64,000 bases of DNA from Apricaphanius iberus (GCA_028564705.1 JAPXFQ010001533.1:124001-188000), one strand, 5' to 3'. Counted from the stretch's first letter, positions 22,199 through 33,700 are shown. Notes: a model not told the origin generated them from the letters alone. Program-made: numbers and translations.

Positions 22199-22597
22199 AT
22201 CACTCAGTACGTTTACATGCATGTCTAAATCGAGGTTTTTGGCGTAGTCGCACTAAGGGCTGGCCCCCTGTTGAGAGCCGTATCAGTCCAAACATGCAGA
22301 TCGGCCATTTCGGTTTGTCTTAGCCGCCATACACTTCTTATAATACTACTGTGTTGTTGCTGATTAACACTTCCGCGTCACCTAAGTTCCCGAGGGGTGC
22401 GCAGGTACGGACGTTGGTTGTAGAGTAGTCCGATTCCCAATCGCATTATCTGGGTACCTTAGTCAAGCTTCTAAAACTCCAGTTCAGTTTGATTTAAGCC
22501 AGACTAAGGTGTATACATGCAGTTCAAAAGTCTGATTGCAGTCGGACTAGATTAATAATTGGACTTTCTCTCGCTGCATGTAAACGTACTGAATCAC
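22199..22597 (+). mobile_element. Complete MITE with 18-bp perfect TIRs and 5-bp target duplication
   Basis: The element at 22204-22592 (389 bp) begins TCAGTACGTTTACATGCA and ends with its exact reverse complement (22575-22592). It is flanked on both sides by ATCAC (22199-22203 and 22593-22597), read here as a 5-bp target-site duplication. There is no coding capacity. Related copies lie at 15686-15835 (truncated) and 59558-60152 (inverted and longer). The superfamily is not settled: a 5-bp duplication would be unusual for Tc1, Harbinger or piggyBac types. Confidence 0.85.
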
Positions 22598-22599
22598 AA

Positions 22600-25160
22600 T
22601 AGGCTAGGACCATATCCCTGAATCCAACACCTCTCTTCCTGACTTTCTAAACATAAAGCAAGAGAAGATTTTAAGATGAGCAGCAAAATAAAACAAAGTA
22701 GATTAGCAGTGATTGACAACAAGTGAATTTGTAATCCAGGATAGGGTACAGTGAAAGTTAGTCTCCTCTGACCAGATATTAAGCTGTCAGCATGTCATGA
22801 TGGTCATGAGACTCTCAAATAGCAACAGCCTTCAGTCAGAGGCCTTTTCAGGTTTTTTTTGCAAGGCTGACCACTACCAGAGATATGAATTATTACAATA
22901 TTCAATTTTCCTTCAGAAGAAATAAAATATTTTTGAATTAACATTTTGAAAGGAGGTTCCACTCAATATTGACTGTGGGGGACAAAATAAAAGTGCATTA
23001 CATCCGCTTTACATTTTTATTTGTGAAAAGCATCTGTTATTCTGGTTCTACATCAGATTACTTAATACTTTTGCGTGGTGTATCACACAAAATCGTTGTG
23101 GCTGTTAAGTGAAAATGTTTTAACATACGTAAATCCTTTTGCAAAGGACCTCTAGACCTTCTTAGACGCAAGCTCCAGTGAAGGTGTGTGCTCACTCTTT
23201 CACAGTTTATGCCTCAGCTGAGGAAAGGAAACTCCTCTGCACGTGTGTGTGTGTGTGTCTGCGTGTATATGTGTGTGTGCGCAGCAGTGGGAAATTACCA
23301 AGCTAATGTTTAAATGAAAAACATAGTGGTTCCAGATGTACTTTAAGTTTTATTGGTACTTACCTATTGATCATCAACAGGAAAAAAAAAGCAGGAAACC
23401 CAGGGAGCACATGAAAGGGAAAAAAAGAAAGAAAACACAATTAGTTGATTGCAGCAGGATATCAGCAAAACATCTTATTTTAATTGAACCCAGTTTTTCT
23501 GCCTGCTCAGGCTAATCTCAAGAAAACGGCGAAGAAGCAGCATGGTGTTTTTTGACACTAAGGAGAGATTTGTTTTTCTGCTCCCAGATAAAAATCTTAT
23601 CTTGCAGCAGGAGAGACTGTCCCAAGCAGGAACCAAACCTCTTCCCCTCTCTCTGATCTAAAAAATTCACAATCCCTGGGGGGGGGGGGGGTTTGTCTTT
23701 GACAGAACTTTACGGATGCCAGACTCGGGCATCTGACCGGGCAAGGCTCACGCGCCGACTGCCTTGCTCTGAATGTGTTTTTCCCAACGGAGCACGCTGA
23801 GACAAAGAGAGAAATGGTCCAGGGTATAGGCTGAGAAGAGAAAGTAGGCCTGACTCTTGAATAGCCCGCCTGCCCTGGAGGGATTTTTCTTCTAAGAGCT
23901 TTGTGAATGGCAAGCTAAAGGAAGGGCTACCAATAAGCCCTGAAATCACGGCAGCCAATGGCTGTTATTCTACGGGAGACAGGCGCCGTCCAGCTGAAAG
24001 AGCAAATATGCTCTTGGGCCATAAAGCTGGAGCTAAAGAGGAGCTTTTCCCTCTAGAGAAACTCCTTTATCCTTTCTTTATAAATTCCTCCACACTGATC
24101 AGGTCTTTTTTTTTTCATATGGCATGTCTGGTTCACTTCTTACACTCTGACTTATAGTGAGCTCTGCCCCGTCGCTAAACTGCAACAGCAGCACTTTGGT
24201 AATGATGGGTACTGCTCTTCTGTCAAGATGTACAATTAGTGGGCACAGTAAAATGCCTTGCACCCATGACACAATCAGCAGGATGTGTGGTGACAGTTTT
24301 ACACAAGTCGGTCTTTCCTTCTTCCCCTCTTACAAACGAGAGACATCTTCAGCTTCAAACAAAGAGACAGCAGCAGGATTTCCAGCAGTCAGCTGGAGCT
24401 GAACTGGGCTGAAGGAGTGCGAAGGAAAAACCTGGAGGTAATGATACAAGGCAATCATTTTTATTTTTATTTTTTGGATCGATCTTAACTTATTGAATGA
24501 TTTTCAATGTTTTGGTTTTTACAAGCTTTGACCTGCCAATGCCGATTTTAACAGATTTCGTGGAAACGTAATAAATTAAAAAATCCTTCAAACCCTCTCC
24601 CCATAAAACCATGTTCACATTGTGCGATCATCAGCTGTCTTAGTAAAATCTTTGTGACCTTGAATGGATGACCTATCTCAGCCTAAAATGGCTAATTTTG
24701 ACTCCTTCACTCAGGGACGGCATCAGTTTCAAAGACTTACAAGCCTGAAGACAGAGCAAATCATTTTTTTTTTTGTCTAACCTCTAAATTCCCCTGCATG
24801 CGCTCCGCTACGCACTCCGCAGCAAAAAACGCTCCCTATTTAGTAAACCAGAACGTTTCCACTGCCGCCGCTGGCCGACGGCGGCCGCTGTTTCACCATC
24901 CAGCCAAAAATAGGTTTAATTCTATTTTTGCTGAATGCCGGAGCAAATCTGCAGTCAATCTACACAAATCACCAACGGCATTTCAAACAAGCATAACATC
25001 TGTTTTATCAAAATAAATCAATAAAGACGGACGAGATCTCTCTCTTACTTGCAGCATGTATATTTAACAGAGTTGGTTATATACTGTAGTGCACTATATG
25101 AATCTCAATGCCAAAAATCACTACCTGTATTGGTATAAGACATTTTTTTAGAGTAAATAA
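22600..25160. other. Region without a recognised gene
   Basis: Holds a GT tract at about 23243-23276, a run of about 12 G at 23680-23691, and paired GATA-type motifs at 23586-23602. Sequence around 24610-24670 (TTCACATTGTGCGATCATCA) weakly resembles the left end of the 13256 MITE. The open frames show no domains. Confidence 0.4.
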
Positions 25161-25164
25161 GCAC

Positions 25165-26091
25165 TTAAAGAGGAATTTATTTTTAACCTGGACCTTAGTT
25201 TTAGCGTGCATTACGTTAATTTACTCACCCAGACGAGTGTGGAGCCACTTGTAGTCCTTCGGGATAAGTTTAGCTTCTTACGCAATCAGCGTTTCGCACT
25301 ATATAATTGTAGTTAATGGTGTCACTGACATGCAGCCTCTAAATAAAGCATTAGCTACCACAAAACTCCATTTCACCCAAAAAATTTTTTGTATGAATCA
25401 CTAGCACTATTCCCATTTGAGTTCAGAGCATTTTAGATGAGCTTTGTTGCTGTCTTTAAAGGAGTTTTACTGGCTTTTAATCCATCAACACTAAGACACA
25501 ATTTTAATGACGTCACTGCCGTGCGGCATCCTAGTTGTAGTCTGAGCAGGACTTTTATATTCTGCGCTCGACGGCGGTCGGTTAGACAAAACTTGCTACT
25601 GCAGACATCAATATGGTTCGTGTTTGCATGTTTCCAAATTACACAAACAATTTTATCAAGTGGACTCAGTGCTGCATCCACAGGCTCACTTTCCGCAACC
25701 TCCGCAGACTACAGCTGCAATGGTGGACAGCTGTGACGTCATTCAAATCGCCAGTTAGTGTAAATTGGAATCTGTTGGATTAAAAGCCTGTTAAAACCCT
25801 GGATGACAACAACAAAGCACCTCAAAGACATTCCACACTCACAGGGGAATAGTGCTAGTGATTCATAACAACACAGGTGAAATGAAGCTGTTTTGTGGCA
25901 GATAATGCCTTATTTAGAGGCTGCACATCGGTGACCCCATTATGTGGATATATGCTGATTGAGACTGGATATAAACTTCTTCCAAAGGACTCCAAGTGGT
26001 ACAGAACTTGTCTGGGTGAACAAATGACCGTAATTCATGCTATAAATAAGGTTTAGGTTGAAAAAAACCAAAAAAAAACCACACCCTTTAA
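25165..26091 (+). mobile_element. Fold-back element with TTAA target duplication (Kolobok-like)
   Basis: The left arm (about 25169-25516) and right arm (about 25731-26087) are long imperfect inverted repeats. Shared blocks in the right order include CACCCAGAC, GCAGCCTCTAAATAA, GAATCACTAGCACTATTCCC, GGCTTTTAATCCA and TGACGTCA. The whole is bordered by TTAA at 25165-25168 and 26088-26091, giving ends TTAAAGAGG and CCCTTTAA. TTAA duplications are made by piggyBac and Kolobok transposases. The core between the arms carries a THAP-like start (see 25613), which favours Kolobok, a group known to encode THAP domains. Confidence 0.75.
25613..25785 (+). pseudogene. THAP-domain N terminus inside the TTAA fold-back element
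   Basis: ATG at 25613 opens a frame starting MVRVCMFPNYTNNF, then IKWTQCCIHRLTF, then a basic segment and WWTAV. The THAP pattern is Met, a few residues, Cys, then PNC, a later HRxPF-like motif, and Trp about 10 residues on. Here the second zinc-ligand Cys of the PNC motif is Tyr. HRLTF stands for the HRFPF-type motif and the Trp is present. The frame then runs into the right arm and stops. It looks like the first exon of a transposase whose remainder was lost when the element became a fold-back MITE. The call is by motif, without alignment. Confidence 0.5.
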
Positions 26092-26094
26092 TAG

Positions 26095-27765
26095 AAAGAT
26101 GGGGGTTTTGTAAAAGCTTTCAAACTAAAATGGAACCTGGTCTTAAAAGAGATTCTCACTGCTCCCACGTGAGAACTTCTTCCTATTTTTCCAAACTGGA
26201 ATAATTTTCACTGTTCGCTGCAACTTCTGCCTGTGACTGTACCATCTTACTTGCAGAAACACAAGCACTAACATTCTGTTTTCACTACAAGACTCAAGAT
26301 CTCCTGTTTCTTTAGCATGAAAAAGCAGGACTGAGCTTGTTTGAGGGACATATTTAGATCCACCTCATGTTTTATTATACCATTTAACTTCCTTTATACC
26401 AAGACTTCTTATCTTTCAATTAACACTGCTTCAAGGTTTGTGGTTTTCAGTCTCCTTTAACAATGTGGGAAAGTTGGCATTTTGAAACAGGAATTAATTT
26501 GTGTAATAATGGTCAAATAATTAAAACAAAAATCCTTAATGTCTTCACCAGATAAATGACCAAACACATATCCAGCTAACTGGAAGTCTTCCTAAAAATC
26601 GTGATACTCCCCATGAGATTTTAGCCCATTTCGCACAGAACCAAAGCCAGTAAAGTCAGTTTTAGGGGGATTCATGTATATGAGACCACCAGCACTCAGG
26701 AGAGGTTGTTCAGGGAAAACTTATCTTCATCCACTCAAGCTGTTTCTAATGGATCCCAAACTCCACCAGATGGCTTCTCTCAACAGATGGCGGTCGGAGG
26801 AAGTCCACAGGACCGGTCGGGCCGAGGCTGAAAACCGGACATCGGGCCCGAGAGCAAACTTTCGCGGAAGTTTCAAACTCGCTGCTTCAACTTTAGCTCG
26901 ACACGTCACTTTGGAAGGTCAGCACAGAGGTCACGCTATACAATTACATTTTCCAGTAACAACAGAGGCATTCAAACTAAAGGCGAGCTGTGGGGCAAAG
27001 CGTATGCAGTTAAGATAACAACTGACCCTGAGTGAGGCAGAGCTGTTATCACTGATTCTGGACTCTCTCAGGACTCACAGTGGAAACATTTCCTTACGTT
27101 TCCTGTCATTTCACGCAAGGTCTCGACTTGACCAGAAACACAAGTAAAACAAAATAAGGAAGAAAAAAAAACGAACAAAAAAATAATAATTTTGCTGCCA
27201 AGAGCTTGGTCGTAATCATAACAAACAGTTTGGGTTCTTTCCCCTTAAAGCACCTGTGGGAACTGCAGCCAACTAATAAAAACATACAAGCTCTTAAATC
27301 TACTCTGCATCAGTCCCAAAGTCTCAACCCAAGAGAGCAAATCGGGGCTGAAAAATCTAACATCTGTCTGCAGCACGCTGCCGCCATCAATGCGCCTCGC
27401 TCCGGAGAGATTCCTGTGAAAGTATGGAGTCTGACTTCCAGGCTGAAGCGAGAGGAGGATCTCCTGCTCCAGCTGAACAAACAACTCGTGCTGCATATAG
27501 TGGCGTAGGAGGGTGTGACTGTCAGACAGCCAGGAGTGGCAGCGTGTGTGTGTGTGCATGTGTGTGTATGGAGGATAGCTGTTTATAGAGCTGAGCCTCA
27601 GCCTGACCTTCTGCATTTCACCATAACAGCACCACAGATATAACACAAACAGGATGAGAGAGCAGACAGTGTAGTGAGTAGTGAATAATTGTAAAGTGGA
27701 AAGACAGTGGTAGATGGTCTTTATATTTGTTTTTTAGATCGTTTTGAAAAGTTTAGGATTCATAT
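26095..27765. other. Region without a recognised gene
   Basis: No recognised repeat or protein. The open frames at 26674-27018 (plus) and 27245-27646 (minus) have no visible domain; the second crosses a GT/CA microsatellite (about 27545-27566). Confidence 0.4.
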
Positions 27766-27769
27766 GTAT

Positions 27770-28150
27770 TCATCTCCCCAAAACCACTGTTAGCTACAAC
27801 AACAGCTAATGCTTTAGAGTATGTTTCTACTGGCTTTGCACATTTGGAGCACATTGTTCTTTCCAAAGTTCAGGATGAACAACAACTTTTAAGTCTTGCC
27901 ACAGATTCCTAGTTGGAAACTGGACGTAACTTTAACTAGGCCGTTATAGAACAGGAATATGCTTTGACTTAAACTTTCCTATTGATGTAAATGACAGGGA
28001 ACCTCCATCCGATCTTTCAGAACCTCTCACATCCATCTTCCCATCGACTCTGATAGCCTCAACGTCCCTGCTGAAGAGAAGCAGGCCCACAGCTTCACAC
28101 TGCCTCTACCATGTCTCACTGTGGGGGTGGACGGTTCAGGGTGATGTGTA
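27770..28150 (-). mobile_element. Tc1-like element fragment
   Basis: CTTTGCACATTTGGAGCACA, CAAGTCTTGCCACAGATTC-like sequence at about 27892, GAATATGCTTTGACTTAAAC, CATCCATCTTCCCATCGACT, TCCCTGCTGAAGAGAAGCA and GGTTCAGGGTGATGTGTA follow the order of the antisense strand of the Tc1-like family in this window. It covers the middle of the transposase and has many indels, so no frame survives. Confidence 0.75.
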
Positions 28151-28204
28151 GCCACACAATATTTTTGATATTGCCAAAATGTTGATAATGTCTATCAGTT
28201 GTAA

Positions 28205-28252
28205 ACTGAATGAATGAAAGAACGGATGACTGAACGAGCCAATGAATGAATG
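28205..28252 (+). repeat. GAAT/GAAC tetranucleotide tract
   Basis: Imperfect GAATGAATGAAAGAAC units followed by GAATGAATGAATATTTTA. Confidence 0.7.
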
Positions 28253-28259
28253 AATATTT

Positions 28260-29460
28260 TACTAATCCCGAAAGGAGAAATTCAGTTTACAGTCCAACCC
28301 GTCCAAGAACATGTAACAACAAACAATAGAGAAACAGGAATAGGGAGCAGCCACGGTGCAGCGCTCCTATTACTATACTTAACTATAATCAAAATACCAA
28401 AAATGTGTGAACATATTTTTTACCTTTACTTTACAATCTCATTTGGCAAACTTTGAGTGCAAAGTAATTTAATGTGCAGTTGTATCGGGAGAAAATATGG
28501 AAAAGAAAAAGGGAATGAATATTTTTGCAATTCAAAGGGGAGTATGTGCCATGGGAAACTTGAATAGATGCCATATTTGATTGACATATAAAGACAACCA
28601 AGCTTTATATAAGGCAGATAGTAACTTTTGGTCAGTCTGGGCAACATCACCGCCATGAGGAAAAGAGGAAGCTTTAAATATCGCTACGTGCCTCCAAAAT
28701 TACAATGAAAACAAAAGAAAAAAACAACAAAGACCTTTTTTAAAGGAATCAAGTCATGTGATTACCCCTCCCAAACAGTGTTCTGCAACATAATAGAATA
28801 GATATAATCAGAAAGGAAAATAAAACCTACAGTATGAGTAGGAATAGCTCTCGCTGACAGATTTACAGTGTGAATGTAAAGGATACAACCATCCAGCTTC
28901 ATGACATACAGGCGACTTCTCACGTGTCAGATGGAGCCTCTAGAGCTATAAATGCTACACAGTTGACTCTCATTAAAATTAGTTATCATATCAGAGAGGA
29001 AGCTGGTGACATTAAGCAACCCAAGGTCTGCTGAGGGGACATGTTTGATGCTGCAGGGACTGAGACAAAGCCGCTTGCAGTGACGTCTCAGACAGGTGTC
29101 TGTGACGCTGGCACACTAAATATCAGAAGTCAGCCAAAAGGCAGAAATTCAGGTCCTCCTGAAGCAGTAAACCCAATCAGAGCCATTTAAAGTGAAAGCA
29201 TATAGAATTTCCTGCCGATGGTTATTCCCAGGGGTGTAGTGTTTCACTTGGAGTCTGGTGTTTCTGCGCCTTTTGTTTACGCCGCCGAGAAGTTGAGCCT
29301 CACCTAATCCGATGTTACGTATGATAGAAAAGCTTCCTCATCTCCCTCAGAGTCTTCTGATCGCCAAATGAAATCACCCACAGAGTTACTGACTGTCATA
29401 ATCAGTCCAGTTAGAGCCACACGAGGTCCAATTTCACCCGGATAAACAAGCTGATTGCTG
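28260..29460. other. Region without a recognised gene
   Basis: Starts with CTAATCCCGAAAGGAGAAAT, which resembles a common fish repeat unit (ATCCCGAAGGGAAATTC). The rest shows no gene or element boundary. Confidence 0.4.
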
Positions 29461-30116
29461 TGTACAGTACTGTGGAAAAGTACTCACCTCTTGAACCATT
29501 TCAGGTTACCTAAAGCACAAACTTTAGTGTATTTTCCCGGGATGTTGTGTGAGGAACAAAAACAGTTGCAATGTGGAAGGAAAAAGGAACACGGTTTTCA
29601 AATATTCTTCCCAACAAAAGTCTAAAGTGTGGTGTGGTTCATATTCAGCCCTCCCCCTCTGAGTCAATATTTCATACAACCACCACTCTCTGCAATTATA
29701 GTCTTATACGCTTTGTCTCTAGCAGGTTTCCACGTCTAATTTCTATCCATTCTTCTTTGCAAAAATATAGCTCAGGTTCAGTCCGATTGCATGGAGAGCT
29801 TCTGTTTTCGGGGCTATTCAAACACATTGAGATCTAGTTCTGGGTATTGTTACTAAAGGTGAACTTCTGCCTGCGGTCTCAAATCTTTTGCAGGCTATTA
29901 CCAGGTTTTTCTTTTCAAAAAACTACTATATTCAGCTTCATCATTAACTCTTTCCTGCTTCCCCTGTCCCTGCTGAAGAAGAGCATCCCCACAGGGTGCT
30001 GCACACCCAGCTTACATGAAGGGTTTGTTCAGGGTGATGTTTAGGTTCATCCTCAAACTGACTCCCCACATGGTCGCTAAAGATGGCGTTCTTTGACCAA
30101 TCCCCTTCTTTACGGG

Positions 30117-30292
30117 TGCACTAATCCAGTGTCCCCTAGGCACACTAACCTGCATGTTTTAGATGTTTCTCTGCATTAAACACGCCTGATCCAGACGATT
30201 GCGAGGCTTGTTATATATCCATCAATCAAAACCAGGTATGCTGCAGCAGGAAAACAGCTAAAGCATGCAGGGTTGGGATGATGACCACAGTT
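30117..30292. mobile_element. Fold-back hAT-type MITE
   Basis: The left arm has CCAGTGTCCCCTAGGCACAC, CCTGCATGTTTTAGATGTTT and CTCTGCATTAAACACGCCTG. The right arm has the inverted order: GCTGCAGCAGGAAAACAGCT, AAAGCATGCAGGGTTGGGAT, GATGACCAC. This is the CCTGCA(G/T)GTTTTAGATGTTTCCCTGC pattern of a common fish hAT MITE, inserted in the Tc1-like copy. Confidence 0.55.
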
Positions 30293-30334
30293 GGAAAAAA
30301 CTGCATTAGTCGTCTCGCCATCTCGCGCTTGTCA

Positions 30335-30402
30335 CATGCCGATATGCATGGTGATTATCCTGAAAAGCGCTATATAAAGTCAAACCATTTACCATTTGTG
30401 GA
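30335..30402 (+). repeat. LINE/SINE 3' tail
   Basis: TGAAAAGCGCTATATAAAGT followed by CAAACCATTTACCATTT matches the GCGCTATATAAATA(C/T)AA-CCATTTACCATT tail of fish L2-type LINEs and dependent SINEs. Confidence 0.55.
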
Positions 30403-30604
30403 TCACTGAGCAGCTTCCCTGCAGAGAAAAATAATTCCTGCCACCTGATGTATTTTTGTCATAGACAGGCAGATCAAAGTGAGGTTGACTGCATTTATTA
30501 ATTAGGTGACCTCTGAAGGCAATTGGTGTTACTTGAAGTAAAGGGGGCCGGGATTTTTGTGTAAAAATATTTTTGAAAACAATGTTTCATTTTTATTTTC
30601 TCTT

Positions 30605-32390
30605 CAATTATTAACTATTTTGTAGGCACTGAAGTGGAACCATCCCTGGTAACTAAACAGCTGTTGTTGAATAGATTGAGAAAATGCTCATAAATAATTA
30701 AAGCGTTTAATTTGTTAGGCCGTCTTATAGTCCCTGTTTTTCGTTTTTTTGCTCCCCTTAGTTTCTTTTTTGCTTCCATCAACACCTAAGGGAAACAAAC
30801 CTGGCTCTTTTTGTAGACATGTTCTCCAGTCTGGCCAGGAGCTAATTACCCGGTTTGTCTCCCTCCCTGATTGTTACTCCGCACAGAGGGCACAATGGGT
30901 CCAGCAGAGCTTTGGGCTCTGGGAGCCGTTGGGGTGAAAGACGTGTAAATGCTCTGTTGAGCCGAGCAAAGCGGCACAAAAAAGCTTTGCGTGGGTTTTG
31001 TCACGGTACAAACAACACCTTTTTAAAATTGCACGGAGTCAGTTGAACTTGTGCTAAAACACATCTATTGGCCTAGATTCAGAAATAAAGGATCAGTCAG
31101 AGCTAATGAATTACACAAGATGAACAAAGAGAGCAGCAAGTTTGATGATGAATTACTCGGCATTTGCAGTTAAAACCTCCAAGACAGAAGGTAAGGCCTT
31201 GAAAGTCAATGGATGGTTAGGGGAGGCTTTTTAACAAATGAACAAATAACCATTGAGATGACTGTTTTTACATAAAAGACTCAACGGGATTTCATTGGAC
31301 AGCGGGCTTTCAAATGAACCAATAAAGAAGAGAGGACAAGTGTGTTTCTTGGTGTGTGTGTGTGTGTGTGTGTGCTTAGCATGTACAAGAGGCCACATGT
31401 CTGATGCAGTGTGTGAGGGGGCTACGAAAAATGGGCTCTGTCCCTACGAGAAAAAAGACTCTTGAAGACAGAGGGGTCTCTGAAAGCCAGACGACGCAGG
31501 AGCCTTCCTGAGCAGACAAACCAGCAGGCAGAGAGCAGCGCTGTCCACATCAAAGCTGGCTTTCACAACTCCTGTTTAGGTTTCATTTTTCTTTTATCTG
31601 CCAATCAGTGTGCTCCCTTCGCTCTCTCCCAATAATCAGAGGATTTTTTTGACCTTATATAGATATCAGAGCAGCCCGCTCTCAACACGCCTTCACTGGA
31701 TCCAGGGATTGGAAGATGCTCCCAGGAGTGCTGCCTGTCCGTTCCCATAACGGCAGACTTAGGAGAGAACTGGGCATACGGGGCCAATAAAGGGAGAGGA
31801 GGGGGCATCTTCAAAAGGCTGAGTTGTACAGAGGGACGAGCCAGGAGAGAGGAATTTCTTCATTACACTCCCTCTAACTTCCTAAGCTCTGGTCTGTATT
31901 ATCTTGGGGCTCCAAGAAAGCCTGTTGGACGTTTTTGTGGCTGGTGAGCGCCGGCTTTTGTGTACCATTCACACATTAACCCAAACGTGCGAACCGGAGC
32001 AGCCTTACGCCTAAAGCCGCACGCTGTTTCTGCTGACTAACAGCTGAGCTCTGGTAAAACACCCGCTGCGTTATAATGAATCCCTTAAACTCAACACCGA
32101 CGGACAGCCCAACCGAAGGGCAGCGCTGACGGAGACGTGTCACAATACAGAGGTTTTCTCCGTTTCCTAAGAGGCAAAGATGTTCGGCGTGTAACAGGAT
32201 GCTTTAAAAACAACAACAGGGAGCACAAGGCAGGAGAACATGTGTTATACCAAGTCCATTCTTCAGAAGACTGAGAAGGAAACATGAGACTTTGTTTAAA
32301 AGGTCTTACACAAGTCAACCAGTGGCGAAGGGGGAGTCGCGCAAACCCAAATTAGCTATAACTGTTAGTGGAGTCACAAAGACACACTGC
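30605..32390. other. Region without a recognised gene
   Basis: No gene recognised. A (GT)n microsatellite lies at 31351-31374. Sequence around 31480-31860 is GC-richer and looks single-copy. Confidence 0.4.
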
Positions 32391-32394
32391 CTAC

Positions 32395-32782
32395 TAGGGA
32401 TGTGTAATGGCAATAATCTCATTATGCAATATGTTTCACAATGTAGAGGGGAGGATACGATATATTGCGATATGTTAGGACACTACGAGTAAGTCTGTAT
32501 ATTGCGATCTTAAAGCTGAATTTAATTCTAGAAAAACTTCCACAAAGCGTTAAACACTCCAACCTGTTTCATACTTAAAACATCCAGTTTATTACTAGAT
32601 TTGGTCGATCCACTGGAATGAAAAATGTGAAAACAGCCACCAACTAGTGGTCATACTTTAATTTTACTACAAAAATTAAAGGTTAAAAACAAAAAAGGCA
32701 ATACATTGCTTTCGAATATCTACACAATATCGGGACATAAGGTATAGTGACATATAGGTGTATTAATAATTTCCTAAATCTC
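32395..32782 (+). mobile_element. hAT-like MITE, copy 1 of an inverted pair
   Basis: Starts TAGGGATGTGTAATGGCAA and includes AACACTCCAACCTGTTTCAT, CATCCAGTTTATTACTAGAT and TCGATCCACTGGAATG. The reverse complement of 44878-45282 contains the same landmarks in the same order, ending TATTAATATTTTCTTACATC against TATTAATAATTTCC here. The class is inferred from the TAGGGATG terminus. Confidence 0.6.
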
Positions 32783-32784
32783 AA

Positions 32785-33540
32785 CTTCTTGCAGTACACT
32801 GGGTACATTATAGCAAATCACTCAAAATCATTGGTTTTCATAGCCAGTCCATAACTAATCCTGGGGGTTGCAAAGTTAGCATGAAACCCGATGCAATAGC
32901 CAGCACACACAAAAAATTGACAGAATCAAAATTGCATGTGTACAAAATGGTGAAGAGGTGAAATGAACAGATTATGCAAGAGGCCATGAACACAAAGATC
33001 TTACTCTCTGTCATAGATTTCAAATTATTCCAGTTGTTTCAGGGACACAGAAACAAGTCCTTCAGCCAGGACATAATCTATTCATCCTGTTACAAGCATT
33101 TTACCCGAATATTTTTCTTCCTGCTGTCCAGCTGTGCATTCACATGACCAGTCCGATCTGTAGTTGTACACCTCTAAGGGCTTTCCCCTTTCAAAAGAAT
33201 GAGCATCATTACATATCGAATGTTTCCATATCCAACAAAGAGCGTCTAAACATGAAGCCTCTTTATTCTCCCATGGAAAATTAGTTGTTTAAGATCTAGA
33301 AAAGAATCAGAATTAGCTTCTTTTAATGTTTTTTAACTTAAGTAAAGAATGGGGGGTTTGCATTTGGGTGAAAAGAGCAACAGGAAGCTGTGGTCGAGGT
33401 CTGTGAGCATGAAGAGCGGGACCTAAACTTAATACCCTGGTCCCATTTTTTCCTCATATTGCAGAGGTTGAACATAATAAATGTTGACATAAACTAAATG
33501 CAGAGAGCCCAATATTTCTGCATATTCTTGCCAAAGTCTG
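32785..33540. other. Region without a recognised gene
   Basis: AT-rich sequence without recognised repeat borders or coding signal. Confidence 0.4.
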
Positions 33541-33542
33541 TC

Positions 33543-33591
33543 AGGTCCTATAAAACTATGCTCACCCGGTGAGCATAGTTTTATAGGACCT
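33543..33591. repeat. Perfect 49-bp palindrome (24-bp arms, 1-base centre)
   Basis: The left arm 33543-33566 (starting AGGTCCTATAAAACTATGCT) and the right arm 33568-33591 are exact reverse complements, separated by one C at 33567. Nothing else found in the window pairs this tightly. Possible origins are a template-switch mutation, a palindromic insertion, or a sequencing or assembly fold-back artefact. Confidence 0.95.
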
Positions 33592-33700
33592 TAAATGTGA
33601 ATACTTTTATAAAGACATTTTAGTGATAAATAGCAGCTAACATTCCACCTGAGTGTGATGATGATGTTTAAGAGGGTATTTAATAGTATTTCATTAGGCT

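Larger units (their letters stand above)
29463..30600 (-). mobile_element. Tc1-like element, interrupted by other repeats
   Basis: The left end reads TACAGTACTGTGGAAAAGTA and the interior keeps GTGGAAGGAAAAAGGAACAC, TTCAGCCCTCCCCCTCTGAG, TCCATTCTTCTTTGCAAAAA, TCCCTGCTGAAGAAGAGCAT and GTTCAGGGTGATGTTTAGG. The far end resumes at about 30475 with TTAATTAGGTGACCTCTGAA, GGCAATTGGTG and GTAAAGGGGGCCGGG. Bases of about 30060-30470 between these parts belong to a fold-back MITE and a LINE tail. It encodes no intact transposase. Confidence 0.7.

Noticed and set aside
23680..23691. G run as a possible G-quadruplex
   Set aside because: A single uninterrupted G tract without the spaced four-tract pattern; treated as low-complexity sequence.
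24605..24700. Possible copy of the 13256 MITE (TTCACATTGTGCGATCATCA)
   Set aside because: Similarity covers only about 25 bases and no opposite terminus was found.
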